The notes below the pieces were generated by a model that had not been told where the DNA came from, did not search any database, and worked only from the letters and a program-made list of their open reading frames with translations. 37,692 nucleotides of DNA. It comes from 67-14 sp020438345 (GTDB lineage Bacteria > Actinomycetota > Thermoleophilia > Solirubrobacterales > 70-9). The stretch is taken from positions 1 through 37,692 of the forward strand of contig CALMSY010000033.1 of the NCBI GenBank assembly GCA_937872475.1, in the 5' to 3' direction. A program made the position numbers and the translations under genes. This document shows, piece by piece, positions 30,213 to 37,233 of this stretch (positions are counted from its first letter, which is position 1; every line of letters begins with the position of its first letter).

Positions 30213-31477
30213 TGGCAGCCGACTCTACTTCTGCGGCGATACCGACGAAAACCGTGTCGGTTGAATCGATCCGTTCGCAGTTCCCGATCCTCTCCCGGGA
30301 GGTCAAGGGCAAGCCGCTCGTATATCTGGACAACGGGGCCACCGCCCAGAAGCCCCTGGCCGTTATCGAGGCTATGGACACTTACTACCGCGAACACAAC
30401 GCGAACGTACATCGCGGTGTCCACACGCTTTCCGAGGAGGCGACGGACCTCTACGAGGGCGCCCGGTCCAAGGTAGCGGCGCTGCTCGGAGCCGCCTCCC
30501 CCCGGGAGGTCGTCTTCGCGAGGAACGTCACCTCCGCCTTCAATCTGGTCGCCCGCTCATGGGGCGCCGCCAATCTCGGGCCGGGTGACCGAATCCTGCT
30601 GACCGAGATGGAGCATCACGCGAACATCGTGCCCTGGTACATGGTCGCCAGGCAGACCGGAGCCGAGCTCGAGTTCGCTCCGATCGATGACGAAGGCCGG
30701 CTCGACCGGGCCGCACTCACCGAAGCCCTGGGTCGCAGCCCCAAGGTGTTCGCCTTCACCCATGTCTCGAATGTGCTCGGCACCAGAAACCCGGTAGTCG
30801 AAATCGCCGCCGAGGCGAAAGCTGCTGGGGCCCTGACCGTGATCGACGGTGCCCAGGCGGTGCCGAAGTTCCCGGTAAGCGTGACCGAGATCGGGGCCGA
30901 TTTTTACGGCTTCACCGGCCACAAGCTCTATGGGCCGACCGGGATCGGCGTGATGTGGGGTCGCCGCGAGCTCTGGGAGGCAATGGAGCCTTTCGAGGGC
31001 GGAGGCTCGATGATCAACAAGGTCACTCCGGAGAAGATCACCTGGGCTTCGGTCCCGGCGAAGTTCGAGGCGGGCACTCCGCCGATCGCCGAAGCCGCCG
31101 GTCTTGCCGCAGCAGTGGATTGGGTTCAGTCAGTCGGCTTCCCGGCGATCGAGGCGCACGAGATCGAGTTGACCGCTTACGCTCTCCCCCGCCTTGCCGA
31201 GGTTCCAGGCCTGAAGATCTTCGGTCCCGAAGATACGGCTGACCGCGAGGGCATCATCTCCTTCGAGCTTGAGGGCGTCCACCCCCACGATGTCTCCGAG
31301 ATCCTCGACCGCCACGGGGTCGCGGTCCGGGCTGGTCACCACTGCGCCCAGATCCTGATGCGCCGGCTTGATGTTTCGGCCACCACCAGGGCCAGCTTCG
31401 CGGTCTACAACACGACAGCCGAGGTAGACACCCTGATCGAAGCCCTGCACGACGCCCGCCGGATCTTCGGTCTCTGA
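30212..31477 (+). CDS. sufS: SufS cysteine desulfurase
   Basis: Group II PLP cysteine desulfurase, 421 residues, which removes sulfur from cysteine as an enzyme persulfide. The N-terminus reads FPILSREVKGKPLVYLDNGA. PLP lysine K238 is in FTGHKLYGP, and TEMEHHANIVPW is typical. The persulfide Cys C378 is in AGHHCAQILMRR. It partners with SufU, encoded 500 bp downstream. A frameshifted mazF on the opposite strand separates the two. Confidence 0.95.
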   Translation: MAADSTSAAIPTKTVSVESIRSQFPILSREVKGKPLVYLDNGATAQKPLAVIEAMDTYYREHNANVHRGVHTLSEEATDLYEGARSKVAALLGAASPREVVFARNVTSAFNLVARSWGAANLGPGDRILLTEMEHHANIVPWYMVARQTGAELEFAPIDDEGRLDRAALTEALGRSPKVFAFTHVSNVLGTRNPVVEIAAEAKAAGALTVIDGAQAVPKFPVSVTEIGADFYGFTGHKLYGPTGIGVMWGRRELWEAMEPFEGGGSMINKVTPEKITWASVPAKFEAGTPPIAEAAGLAAAVDWVQSVGFPAIEAHEIELTAYALPRLAEVPGLKIFGPEDTADREGIISFELEGVHPHDVSEILDRHGVAVRAGHHCAQILMRRLDVSATTRASFAVYNTTAEVDTLIEALHDARRIFGL

Positions 31478-31513
31478 AGGCTTGCGTCCCGGCGGTACCC
31501 CCTGCCTGAAGGG

Positions 31514-31830
31514 TCAGTCGAGACCGAGTGCGATCAGGAGGGCGCGGTCGAGCTCAAGTGACTTTTGCGCGCTCAGATAGCACGCGACTTCCCCAGCATC
31601 TGTTTCGGAAGGGTCGCCAAGTCATCACAGTTGACCACCGACCCGGGACGGATTTCCAGCCTGTCTTCGTCAAGGGCGACCTCTGCGGGGTGACCTCTGC
31701 GGGTTGAGCTCACGAAAGCCACAGTGACCGATCCGGGCACGGGTATCGCCTCCTGCCGGGTCAGGACCACGCAGGGATGTGGTCCGGCGCGAGGGAAGTC
31801 AACTTCGTAGAGACCGCCACGGTGGATCAA
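31514..31830 (-). pseudogene. frameshifted MazF/PemK-type toxin gene
   Basis: A MazF-fold mRNA interferase interrupted near its 3' end. The N-terminal frame (TTG at 31830) reads IHRGGLYEVDFPRAGPHPC, later VAFVSSTRRGHPAEVAL and VVNCDDLATLPKQMLGKSR, then stops at 31573. The missing C-terminus is present in another frame just downstream, as YLSAQKSLELDRALLIAL and GLD, ending at 31514. A one-base loss or two-base gain accounts for this, so the protein would be cut by about 23 residues. The start overlaps a possible antitoxin remnant as TTGA. Confidence 0.72.
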
Positions 31831-31973
31831 AGCTCTTCATCCTGACCGGCCCTGGCCCCGGACAGGCGGTCATCGAGCAGCTCGCTGTCTACCGTCGCAA
31901 ACCACTTGTCGGGAGGGTTCCTCGTGTAGGCGTCACGATAGGACTCACCCCCAGTGAAGCCCGGCTGAAGCTC
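31827..31973 (-). pseudogene. possible antitoxin remnant upstream of mazF
   Basis: An open frame of 48 codons without any standard start runs from a stop at 31974-31976 to TGA at 31827-31829. It reads ESYRDAYTRNPPDKWFATVD and ends SGARAGQDEEL. Its position and overlap with mazF fit an antitoxin tail. No family was recognised; it could be non-coding. Confidence 0.3.
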
Positions 31974-31992
31974 TCAGCTAGTCTCAGTCGGG

Positions 31993-32418
31993 ATGGAAGA
32001 GCTCTACCGCGAACAGATACTCGAGCACTACAAGCGTCCTCACAACTTTGGGGAGATCGAGAATCCCGACCTGGAATTCGAGGACACCAACCCGTTCTGT
32101 GGCGATGAGCAGCATGTAATGATCAAGCTCGACGAGAACGACCGGGTCAGCGAAGTCAAGTTCGAAGGCCAGGGCTGCGCGATATCAACCGCCGCCACCT
32201 CCCTCCTCACCGACGAACTTGTCGGAATGAGTCGCGAAGAATTGATCAGGCTGCCGAAGGAATACGTCCTCGACCTGCTCGGTATCGACATCTCCGCCAC
32301 CCGGATGAAATGCGCCCTGCTCGGCCTCAAGGTCGTAAAGGGAGCCGGTCTCGGCAAGGTCGTTGACTGGGAAGACGCCGGAGAGCAAGGCGACCCCTCT
32401 CTGGCCTCCGAGGTCTAG
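31993..32418 (+). CDS. sufU: SufU Fe-S assembly protein (SufS sulfur acceptor)
   Basis: A 141-residue IscU-like zinc protein that accepts sulfur from SufS. It starts MEELYREQILEHYKRP and holds three ligands: C36 in NPFCGDE, C62 in GQGCAIS and C107 in RMKCALL, with D38. The insertion between the second and third Cys is the SufU signature. It lies 515 bp after sufS, past the broken mazF, and probably needs its own promoter; none was firmly identified. Confidence 0.93.
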   Translation: MEELYREQILEHYKRPHNFGEIENPDLEFEDTNPFCGDEQHVMIKLDENDRVSEVKFEGQGCAISTAATSLLTDELVGMSREELIRLPKEYVLDLLGIDISATRMKCALLGLKVVKGAGLGKVVDWEDAGEQGDPSLASEV

Positions 32419-32424
32419 CGCACC

Positions 32425-33591
32425 TCAATCGGCTTTGAACGGCCTGGCCCGGGCGGCCGGCGCGAGCAGGGCGACCGCGACCAGGGCGAACAGCACGACC
32501 AGCATCGCCGAACGCAGCCCGAAGTGCTCACCCAGGAATCCGAGCAGGGGCGGTCCGACCAGGAAGGCGACATAACCGGCCGACGCCACAAGTCCCACCC
32601 GACCAACCGAGTCAGGACCGGAATCAGCCGCCGCCGCGATCGCGACCGGGAATCCGAGTGAAACGCCGAGGCCCCAGAGCAAGACAGAGATTCCTGCCAG
32701 GACAGCATTGTCCGTGAAGATCACCACCGTGACGCCGAACAGGGCGAGTAGTGCTCCGCCGCGAAGCACCGCGACCCGCCCGTACCGTTCAAGCAGAAAC
32801 CGGCCGACGAACCGGCCGAGCGTCATTGTCGCCGCGAACCCGGCGAAGACGAGCGACCCCGATGATTCCGCCAGGTCGAAATCATCAACCATGAGCAGGG
32901 GAAGCCAGTCCGTGGCAGATCCTTCGGCGAGGGCCATGGCGAGCAGGATCCCCGCGATCAGAAGCAGCCGGATGTCTTTCCAGAGTGGCTCGGCTTCTAC
33001 CGGCTCTGCCTGAGCTACCTTCTCTTCCTTTCCGAACCCCGGGGCGATGCCGGCGATCGCCCAGATCAGAATCGGAACGCAGATCGCAGCGATGGCGAGC
33101 AGGCTCGGCATCAAAGGAACATCAAAGTGAGTGAACCCGATCCCGATGATCGCTCCGAGCAGGGTTCCGGCGCTGAAAAAGCCGTGAAGCTCGACCAGTA
33201 CGGGTGCCCTGGTGATGCGCTCGACCTCCGCTCCCTCAATGTTGATTGCAACTTCCGCAGAGCCGATCCCGAGTCCGAAAAGCATCAGTCCGAGGAAGAC
33301 GAGTGGGGCCGACGGAAGCCCGCCGCCCAGGGCGATCAGGGCCACACCGAGAACAAGCAGGCTGAGACCATTGGTGATTACGGTTTTCGTTCCCAGACGA
33401 CGAACCAGATGGGCCGAACTGAGAATGCCGGTCATTGACCCGACCGAGACGCCGAACAGCAGCAGCCCCATCTCCGCGGTTGAAGCTCCGAGCGCATCCC
33501 GGATCGCCGGGGTCCGGGTGATCCACGAGGCGAGCACAAGGCCCGGTACGAACAGAAATATGTAGGCCGAGATCCGGCGTCTGAGCAGCAT
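32425..33591 (-). CDS. MFS transporter (intact copy)
   Basis: A 388-residue, roughly 12-helix major facilitator of the fucose-permease-like type. It starts MLLRRRISAYIFLFVPG and carries TRTPAIRDALGAST, an MFS A-loop (HLVRRLGTK) and a second such loop (RFLLERYGR). It ends LLAPAARARPFKAD. ATG at 33591 is chosen by comparison with the right-hand copy, whose start lines up; further upstream sequence is antisense to the next gene. Convergent with sufU (6 bp between stops). A degenerate paralogue lies at 36.6-37.2 kb. Confidence 0.88.
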   Translation of the reverse strand: MLLRRRISAYIFLFVPGLVLASWITRTPAIRDALGASTAEMGLLLFGVSVGSMTGILSSAHLVRRLGTKTVITNGLSLLVLGVALIALGGGLPSAPLVFLGLMLFGLGIGSAEVAINIEGAEVERITRAPVLVELHGFFSAGTLLGAIIGIGFTHFDVPLMPSLLAIAAICVPILIWAIAGIAPGFGKEEKVAQAEPVEAEPLWKDIRLLLIAGILLAMALAEGSATDWLPLLMVDDFDLAESSGSLVFAGFAATMTLGRFVGRFLLERYGRVAVLRGGALLALFGVTVVIFTDNAVLAGISVLLWGLGVSLGFPVAIAAAADSGPDSVGRVGLVASAGYVAFLVGPPLLGFLGEHFGLRSAMLVVLFALVAVALLAPAARARPFKAD

Positions 33592-33744
33592 CTTGTCGGT
33601 CCCTGCCTTTGGAAAGCCACAGTACCGGTTGGCTTCGGGAGCATGCGGTAGCGTCATGCACATGAGCACCCCCAGGTGGCCTCGTCCGGGATCTTCCTGC
33701 TCGCCTCTGTACCTGCGCGCTGCCAGGGCTCGCTGATCGGAGTC

Positions 33745-34773
33745 ATGGTGGCCTTGAAGAACGCGATCCGGACCTTGTACCCCGGCTATTTCGCGTTGAT
33801 CATGGCCACCGGAATCATCTCCAACGGCTTCTATCTGCTTGACGTAAAACCGATCTCTAACGCCTTGCTGGTGGTTGACTCGGCGGCGTTCCTGGTCCTG
33901 ATCCCGATGACTTTCGCCCGCGTCTTCATGTTCCCGAAGCAGATCTGGGATGACCTCGTCAATCCACGGCTGGTCTTCTCGTTTTTCACGATCGTCGCCG
34001 GCGCCAACGTGTTCGGGGTCCAATTGCTTCTTCGTGGCCATGTGACGCTGGCCGTGGCACTCTGGTGTCTTTCGCTCGCTGTGTGGATTCCCCTCAGTTA
34101 CTTCAGCTTCTCGGTCCTTACTTTTCGCGACACCGACCAGAATGTCGGTGTGGTCGGTGGTGGCTGGCTGATCGCGATCGTCGGCGCGGAATCAATCGCG
34201 ACCCTGGGCGGGAAGTTGAGTGCCGAGGTCAGTTCACAGGCCGATCTGATTTTCGTGGTCTCCCATTCCTTCTGGGGCATCGGCATCCTGCTCTACCTGA
34301 TTTTCGTCACCCTGTTTGCGTACCGGATCTTTTTCTTCCGGGTGACTGCCGAAGAGATGAACCCGTTGTTCTGGGTGGTGATGGGCGCGGCTGCGATCAC
34401 CGTGAATGCGGGCTCGGCGATGATGATCGCTGAAGACCAGATCGGCTATCTCTCGAACATGAAGCCCTTCGTGGACGGTATTTCACTGGTGTTCTGGGCC
34501 TGGGCCACCTGGCTGATTCCCCTCCTGGTGATTTTCGGGGTCTGGCGGCATGTTGTGATGAAGGCCCCTCTCGAATACAGCCCGATGTACTGGAGCCTGG
34601 TCTTCCCCCTGGGGATGTACACGGTCGCAAGCTGGCAGCTCGCCGCAGCGGACGAGTTCACTTTCATGAAGCAGATCCCGGAGGCAACCATCTGGATTGC
34701 CTTCCTCGCCTGGCTGATTGTCATGACCGGCCTGATCCGCAGCATCCTCCGCGGGCTCCGCTCCCGCGCCTGA
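33745..34773 (+). CDS. TDT/SLAC1-family transporter (TehA-like)
   Basis: A 342-residue membrane protein with about ten hydrophobic helices. The family opening is YPGYFALIMATGIISNGFYL, and a helix near GILLYLIFVTLFAYR fits. Members export or channel dicarboxylates, sulfite, tellurite or anions; the substrate is unknown here. ATG at 33745 or GTG at 33748 starts just before the family N-terminus; an earlier start would overlap non-homologous sequence. It lies on the plus strand between the MFS gene and the macrodomain fragment, which share the minus strand. Confidence 0.85.
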   Translation: MVALKNAIRTLYPGYFALIMATGIISNGFYLLDVKPISNALLVVDSAAFLVLIPMTFARVFMFPKQIWDDLVNPRLVFSFFTIVAGANVFGVQLLLRGHVTLAVALWCLSLAVWIPLSYFSFSVLTFRDTDQNVGVVGGGWLIAIVGAESIATLGGKLSAEVSSQADLIFVVSHSFWGIGILLYLIFVTLFAYRIFFFRVTAEEMNPLFWVVMGAAAITVNAGSAMMIAEDQIGYLSNMKPFVDGISLVFWAWATWLIPLLVIFGVWRHVVMKAPLEYSPMYWSLVFPLGMYTVASWQLAAADEFTFMKQIPEATIWIAFLAWLIVMTGLIRSILRGLRSRA

Positions 34774-34840
34774 GCACTGGCATGGGCCAGCCCACCCGAG
34801 CGGCCAAGCGGGAAGTGGCCACATGTTCGGTCAGGGGCGG

Positions 34841-35143
34841 CTAACCGTTCAGAGCCGATTCGAATGCCGCGAACGTCGTCTGGTCGAACAGCACGAACGT
34901 CACCTCGAGATCCCCGGCCTCTGCCCGAACGGTCTCGACCGCGATTCGCGCCGCCCCCTCCAACGGATAGCCGAAGACCCCGGTCGAGATCGCGGGGAAG
35001 GCGATCGTCTTCACCTGACATTCCCGAGCGAGATCCAGGCTGCTGCGATATGCCTTGGCCAGCAGCTCGGCCTCCTTCCCACCGTGTTCCCCGTAGACCG
35101 GGCCAACCGCATGGATCACCCAGTCGACGTTCAAGTCGAAGCC
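34841..35143 (-). pseudogene. macrodomain protein, 5'-truncated copy
   Basis: A C-terminal portion of a macrodomain protein (ADP-ribose binding or deacylation). It reads GFDLNVDWVIHAVGPVYGEH, then AKAYRSSLDLARECQVKTIA and AISTGVFGYPLEGAARIAV, and is close to the copy at 37.2 kb. The NAAN loop and the first Gly-rich motif are missing. A TAG directly precedes the homologous part at 35144-35146. Beyond it lies unrelated, IS-like DNA. The fragment keeps the pocket loop STGVFGYP, but is unlikely to be a working enzyme. Confidence 0.82.
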
Positions 35144-35187
35144 CTAGAACGAGAGTACCCACGTCGACATAGCTTCGAGTGAAATGA

Positions 35188-35250
35188 CCGGACCCCCGTT
35201 TGTTGGTCCACCCCGGGTGAGTAAGGTGGACCCCGTTTTCTGGACAGCGG
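35188..35250. repeat. paired IS3-type terminal sequences
   Basis: Two similar ends lie in tandem: GGACCCCCGTTTGTTGGTCC at about 35190 and TGGACCCCGTTTTCTGGACA at about 35228. Between them, GGTCCACC (35205-35212) and GGTGGACC (35225-35232) form an inverted repeat. This fits an IS3-family end, perhaps two nested or successive insertions next to the macrodomain break. Confidence 0.45.
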
Positions 35251-35302
35251 TTTGAGTGGGTTTTGCTGCGAGAATCAGCCTGGTTGGCTGGAAGGAGCAG
35301 TG

Positions 35303-35596
35303 ATGACGAAACGCAAGCGCAGGAATCATTCGGCGAAGTTCAAGGCGAAGGTCGCTTTGGCGGCGCTTTGGGAGGATCAAACCTTGGCGGAGCTCGCGGC
35401 CAGGTTTGATCTTCATCCGAATTAGATCACCTCGTGGAAGCGGCATCTGCTCGACGGGACTTGCGGGGTGTTCGAGACCGGGGCCGGTCAGGGCAGCGAC
35501 GACGAGAAGGTCGGGGAGCTTTACCGCAAGATCGGGGAGCTCACGGTGGAGAGGGATTTTCTAGATTCCGGGCTGGCTCGCTTCGACCGGAAGTAA
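35303..35596 (+). pseudogene. IS3-family transposase OrfA, nonsense mutation
   Basis: The first gene of an IS3-type element. It opens MTKRKRRNHSAKFKAKVAL, with HTH-like LAELAARFDLHPN, then ITSWKRHLLDG and LYRKIGELTVERDFL. The expected Gln codon after HPN is TAG at 35423-35425 (codon 41), so OrfA is cut short. GGAG lies five bases upstream of the ATG. The natural stop is at 35594-35596, just before OrfB. Confidence 0.8.
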
Positions 35597-35604
35597 GACG
35601 GACC

Positions 35605-35760
35605 ATGATCGACACCGATCGTGTTCTGCCGGTCACTGGGCAGTGCGAGCTTTTGGGGGTGCCCCGCTCGACTTTCTATTACCAGCCGAAACCGGTCCCG
35701 GTCGAGGATCTTGAGCTGATGCGCCAGATCGACCGGATTCACTTGAAACGGCCGTCGGCT
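35605..35760 (+). pseudogene. IS3-family transposase OrfB, 5' fragment
   Basis: OrfB starts at ATG 35605 with MIDTDRVLPVTGQCELLGVP, then RSTFYYQPKPVPVEDLELMR and IDRIHLKRP. Similarity to OrfB stops near 35755; the DDE catalytic core is absent. The open frame continues to 35865 with unrelated residues. The sequence from about 35760 to 35890 was not recognised and no right-hand IS end was found. The element is dead. Confidence 0.72.
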
Positions 35761-35892
35761 ACGGCTTCGTCCAGACGGCTCGGTACCTCCTCGGAGATAC
35801 GAATCGCAATCTGCGGCATACCGTTACGCATACCGCTTTGGGATGTCAGGTTGACCGTGCTCTAAGAGCAATCAACCCGAAACCTCCTTATA

Positions 35893-35916
35893 TGATGCAC
35901 TGATGCGGTAGCATCA
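35893..35916. promoter_or_regulatory. operator-like repeat upstream of vapB
   Basis: TGATGC occurs at 35893-35898 and 35901-35906, and its complement GCATCA at 35911-35916. The latter two make an inverted repeat with a four-base spacer, and the first adds a direct repeat at eight bases. It ends four bases before the vapB ATG. VapBC complexes commonly bind such sites to repress their own operon. A TATATGAT at 35889-35896 could be a -10. Confidence 0.6.
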
Positions 35917-35920
35917 ACCC

Positions 35921-36142
35921 ATGCGCACGACCCTCGAAATCGACGACGAAGTGGTCGCTGCCGCCAGGGAACTGGCAGCGATAGAAGGCAAGTCGCTTGG
36001 ATCGGTCGTCTCGGATCTTGCCCGCAAGGGACTCACCCCGGCGAAGGTCGACAGTGAGGACGGTCTGCCGGTCATCCGGGTTCCGGCAGGTTCGACACCA
36101 ATCACTCCCGAGATGGTCCGTCGGGCCCTCGACGAAGACTGA
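35921..36142 (+). CDS. vapB: VapB-type ribbon-helix-helix antitoxin
   Basis: A 73-residue antitoxin. The N-terminal RHH DNA-binding domain is MRTTLEIDDEVVAAARELAA followed by SLGSVVSDLARKGL. The C-terminal tail, PVIRVPAGSTPITPEMVRRA, should wrap the toxin. The stop is followed three bases later by the toxin ATG. It would neutralise VapC and autoregulate through the repeat upstream. Confidence 0.9.
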   Translation: MRTTLEIDDEVVAAARELAAIEGKSLGSVVSDLARKGLTPAKVDSEDGLPVIRVPAGSTPITPEMVRRALDED

Positions 36143-36145
36143 CCA

Positions 36146-36559
36146 ATGGCACTTCTGGACGTGAATGCGCTTGTCGCGCTCGCCTGGGATTCCCATATCC
36201 ACCACCTGCGCATCAAGGAATGGTTCCTGGAACACGCAGATTCGGGCTGGCAGACCTGCCCGGTCACAGAAAGCGGGTTCGTCCGCGTTTCGGCGAACCC
36301 GAAGGTCCTGCCACAGCCAATCGATGTCGGGTCTGCACGGCTTGTCCTCGAGTCCCTGAAGCAGGCCGGCGCGCACCGTTTCCTTGTCGATGATGTTTCG
36401 ATCACCGACCGGGAGTTCCCCGAAATCCAAGGCTATCGCCAGGTGACGGATGCCCATCTGCTGTCGATCGCCCGGAAAAACTCCAAGCCTTTGCTCACTT
36501 TCGATGCGGGGATCGGTGACCTGGCGGACAACGGAGAAGTAATCCTTCTCACCACCTAG
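36146..36559 (+). CDS. vapC: VapC-type PIN-domain ribonuclease toxin
   Basis: A 137-residue PIN-fold nuclease; VapC toxins cut tRNA or rRNA. The acidic metal-binding set is complete: D5 in LLDVNALVAL, E42 in VTESGFVRV, D102 in VTDAHLL and D120 in LLTFDAG. It is intact and paired with vapB, in an otherwise decayed region. The RNA target is not readable from sequence. Confidence 0.92.
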   Translation: MALLDVNALVALAWDSHIHHLRIKEWFLEHADSGWQTCPVTESGFVRVSANPKVLPQPIDVGSARLVLESLKQAGAHRFLVDDVSITDREFPEIQGYRQVTDAHLLSIARKNSKPLLTFDAGIGDLADNGEVILLTT

Positions 36560-36587
36560 GTCACTTCAGCTTCGGGGACCAGGCAGG

Positions 36588-37213
36588 TCAATCCGTATCG
36601 ATGCGCCTGACCCCGGCCGCCGGAGCGAGCAGCATCGTCACGGCAAGCGCCCCGAAATGCCGGCTATCGCCCAGGCAAGAGCCGGGATCGAGATCGCAAC
36701 CACGGCAAGGAAGTGCGCCATGACCGGAAAGCCGGTCGAGGTCAGGAGAATGCCGAGCAGGGCCCCGAGCAGGGTGCCGGCGCTGAAGAAGCCGTGAGGC
36801 TCGACCAGCACCGGTGCCCCGGTCAGCTGCTCCACCTCCGCCCCTTCAATGTTGATCGCGACCTAGGCCGAGCCGATCCCGAGACCGAAGCCCATCAACC
36901 CGACGAACACGAGAGGTTCGGAGTTCAGTCCGGCACCGGCCGCGACCAGTGCGACCCCCGACAGCAGCAAGCTGAGTCCAGCGAGGATCACCGCCCGGGT
37001 ACCGAACCGTCGGACCAGCCGGGCCGAGCTGAGGATGCCGGTCATCGACCCGACCGAGACCCCGAAAAGCAGTAGCCCCATCTCGGCGGTCGAGGCTCCG
37101 AACGCATCGCGGATCGCCGGTGCGCGGGTGATCCAGGACGCAAACGCAAATCCCGGAACGAAGAGGAATATGTAGGTCGAGATCCTGCGTCTGTAAAGCA
37201 ATGTGTCCGTCAC
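36588..37213 (-). pseudogene. MFS transporter, decayed second copy
   Basis: A broken paralogue of the MFS gene at 32.4-33.6 kb. From GTG at 37213 it reads RRRISTYIFLFVPGFAFASW and runs to a nonsense TAG at 36863-36865, where the intact copy has Glu (GSAEVAINIEG). The frame then continues through VEPHGFFSAGTLLGALLG to about 36655. After that the C-terminal end resumes (LLAPAAG...RIDTD) in another frame, stopping at 36588. The middle, about 180 codons, is deleted. It starts 20 bp after the macrodomain stop. Confidence 0.88.
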
Positions 37214-37233
37214 TGACTCCGCGACGGCTCAGC

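Noticed and set aside
31779..32108. A plus-strand frame spanning the mazF/sufU gap
   Set aside because: It overlaps sufU in another frame and shows no family features.
33592..34041. N-terminal extension of the left MFS transporter to 538 residues
   Set aside because: The extra residues are polar, antisense to the TDT gene, and not present in the right-hand copy, whose start aligns with 33591.
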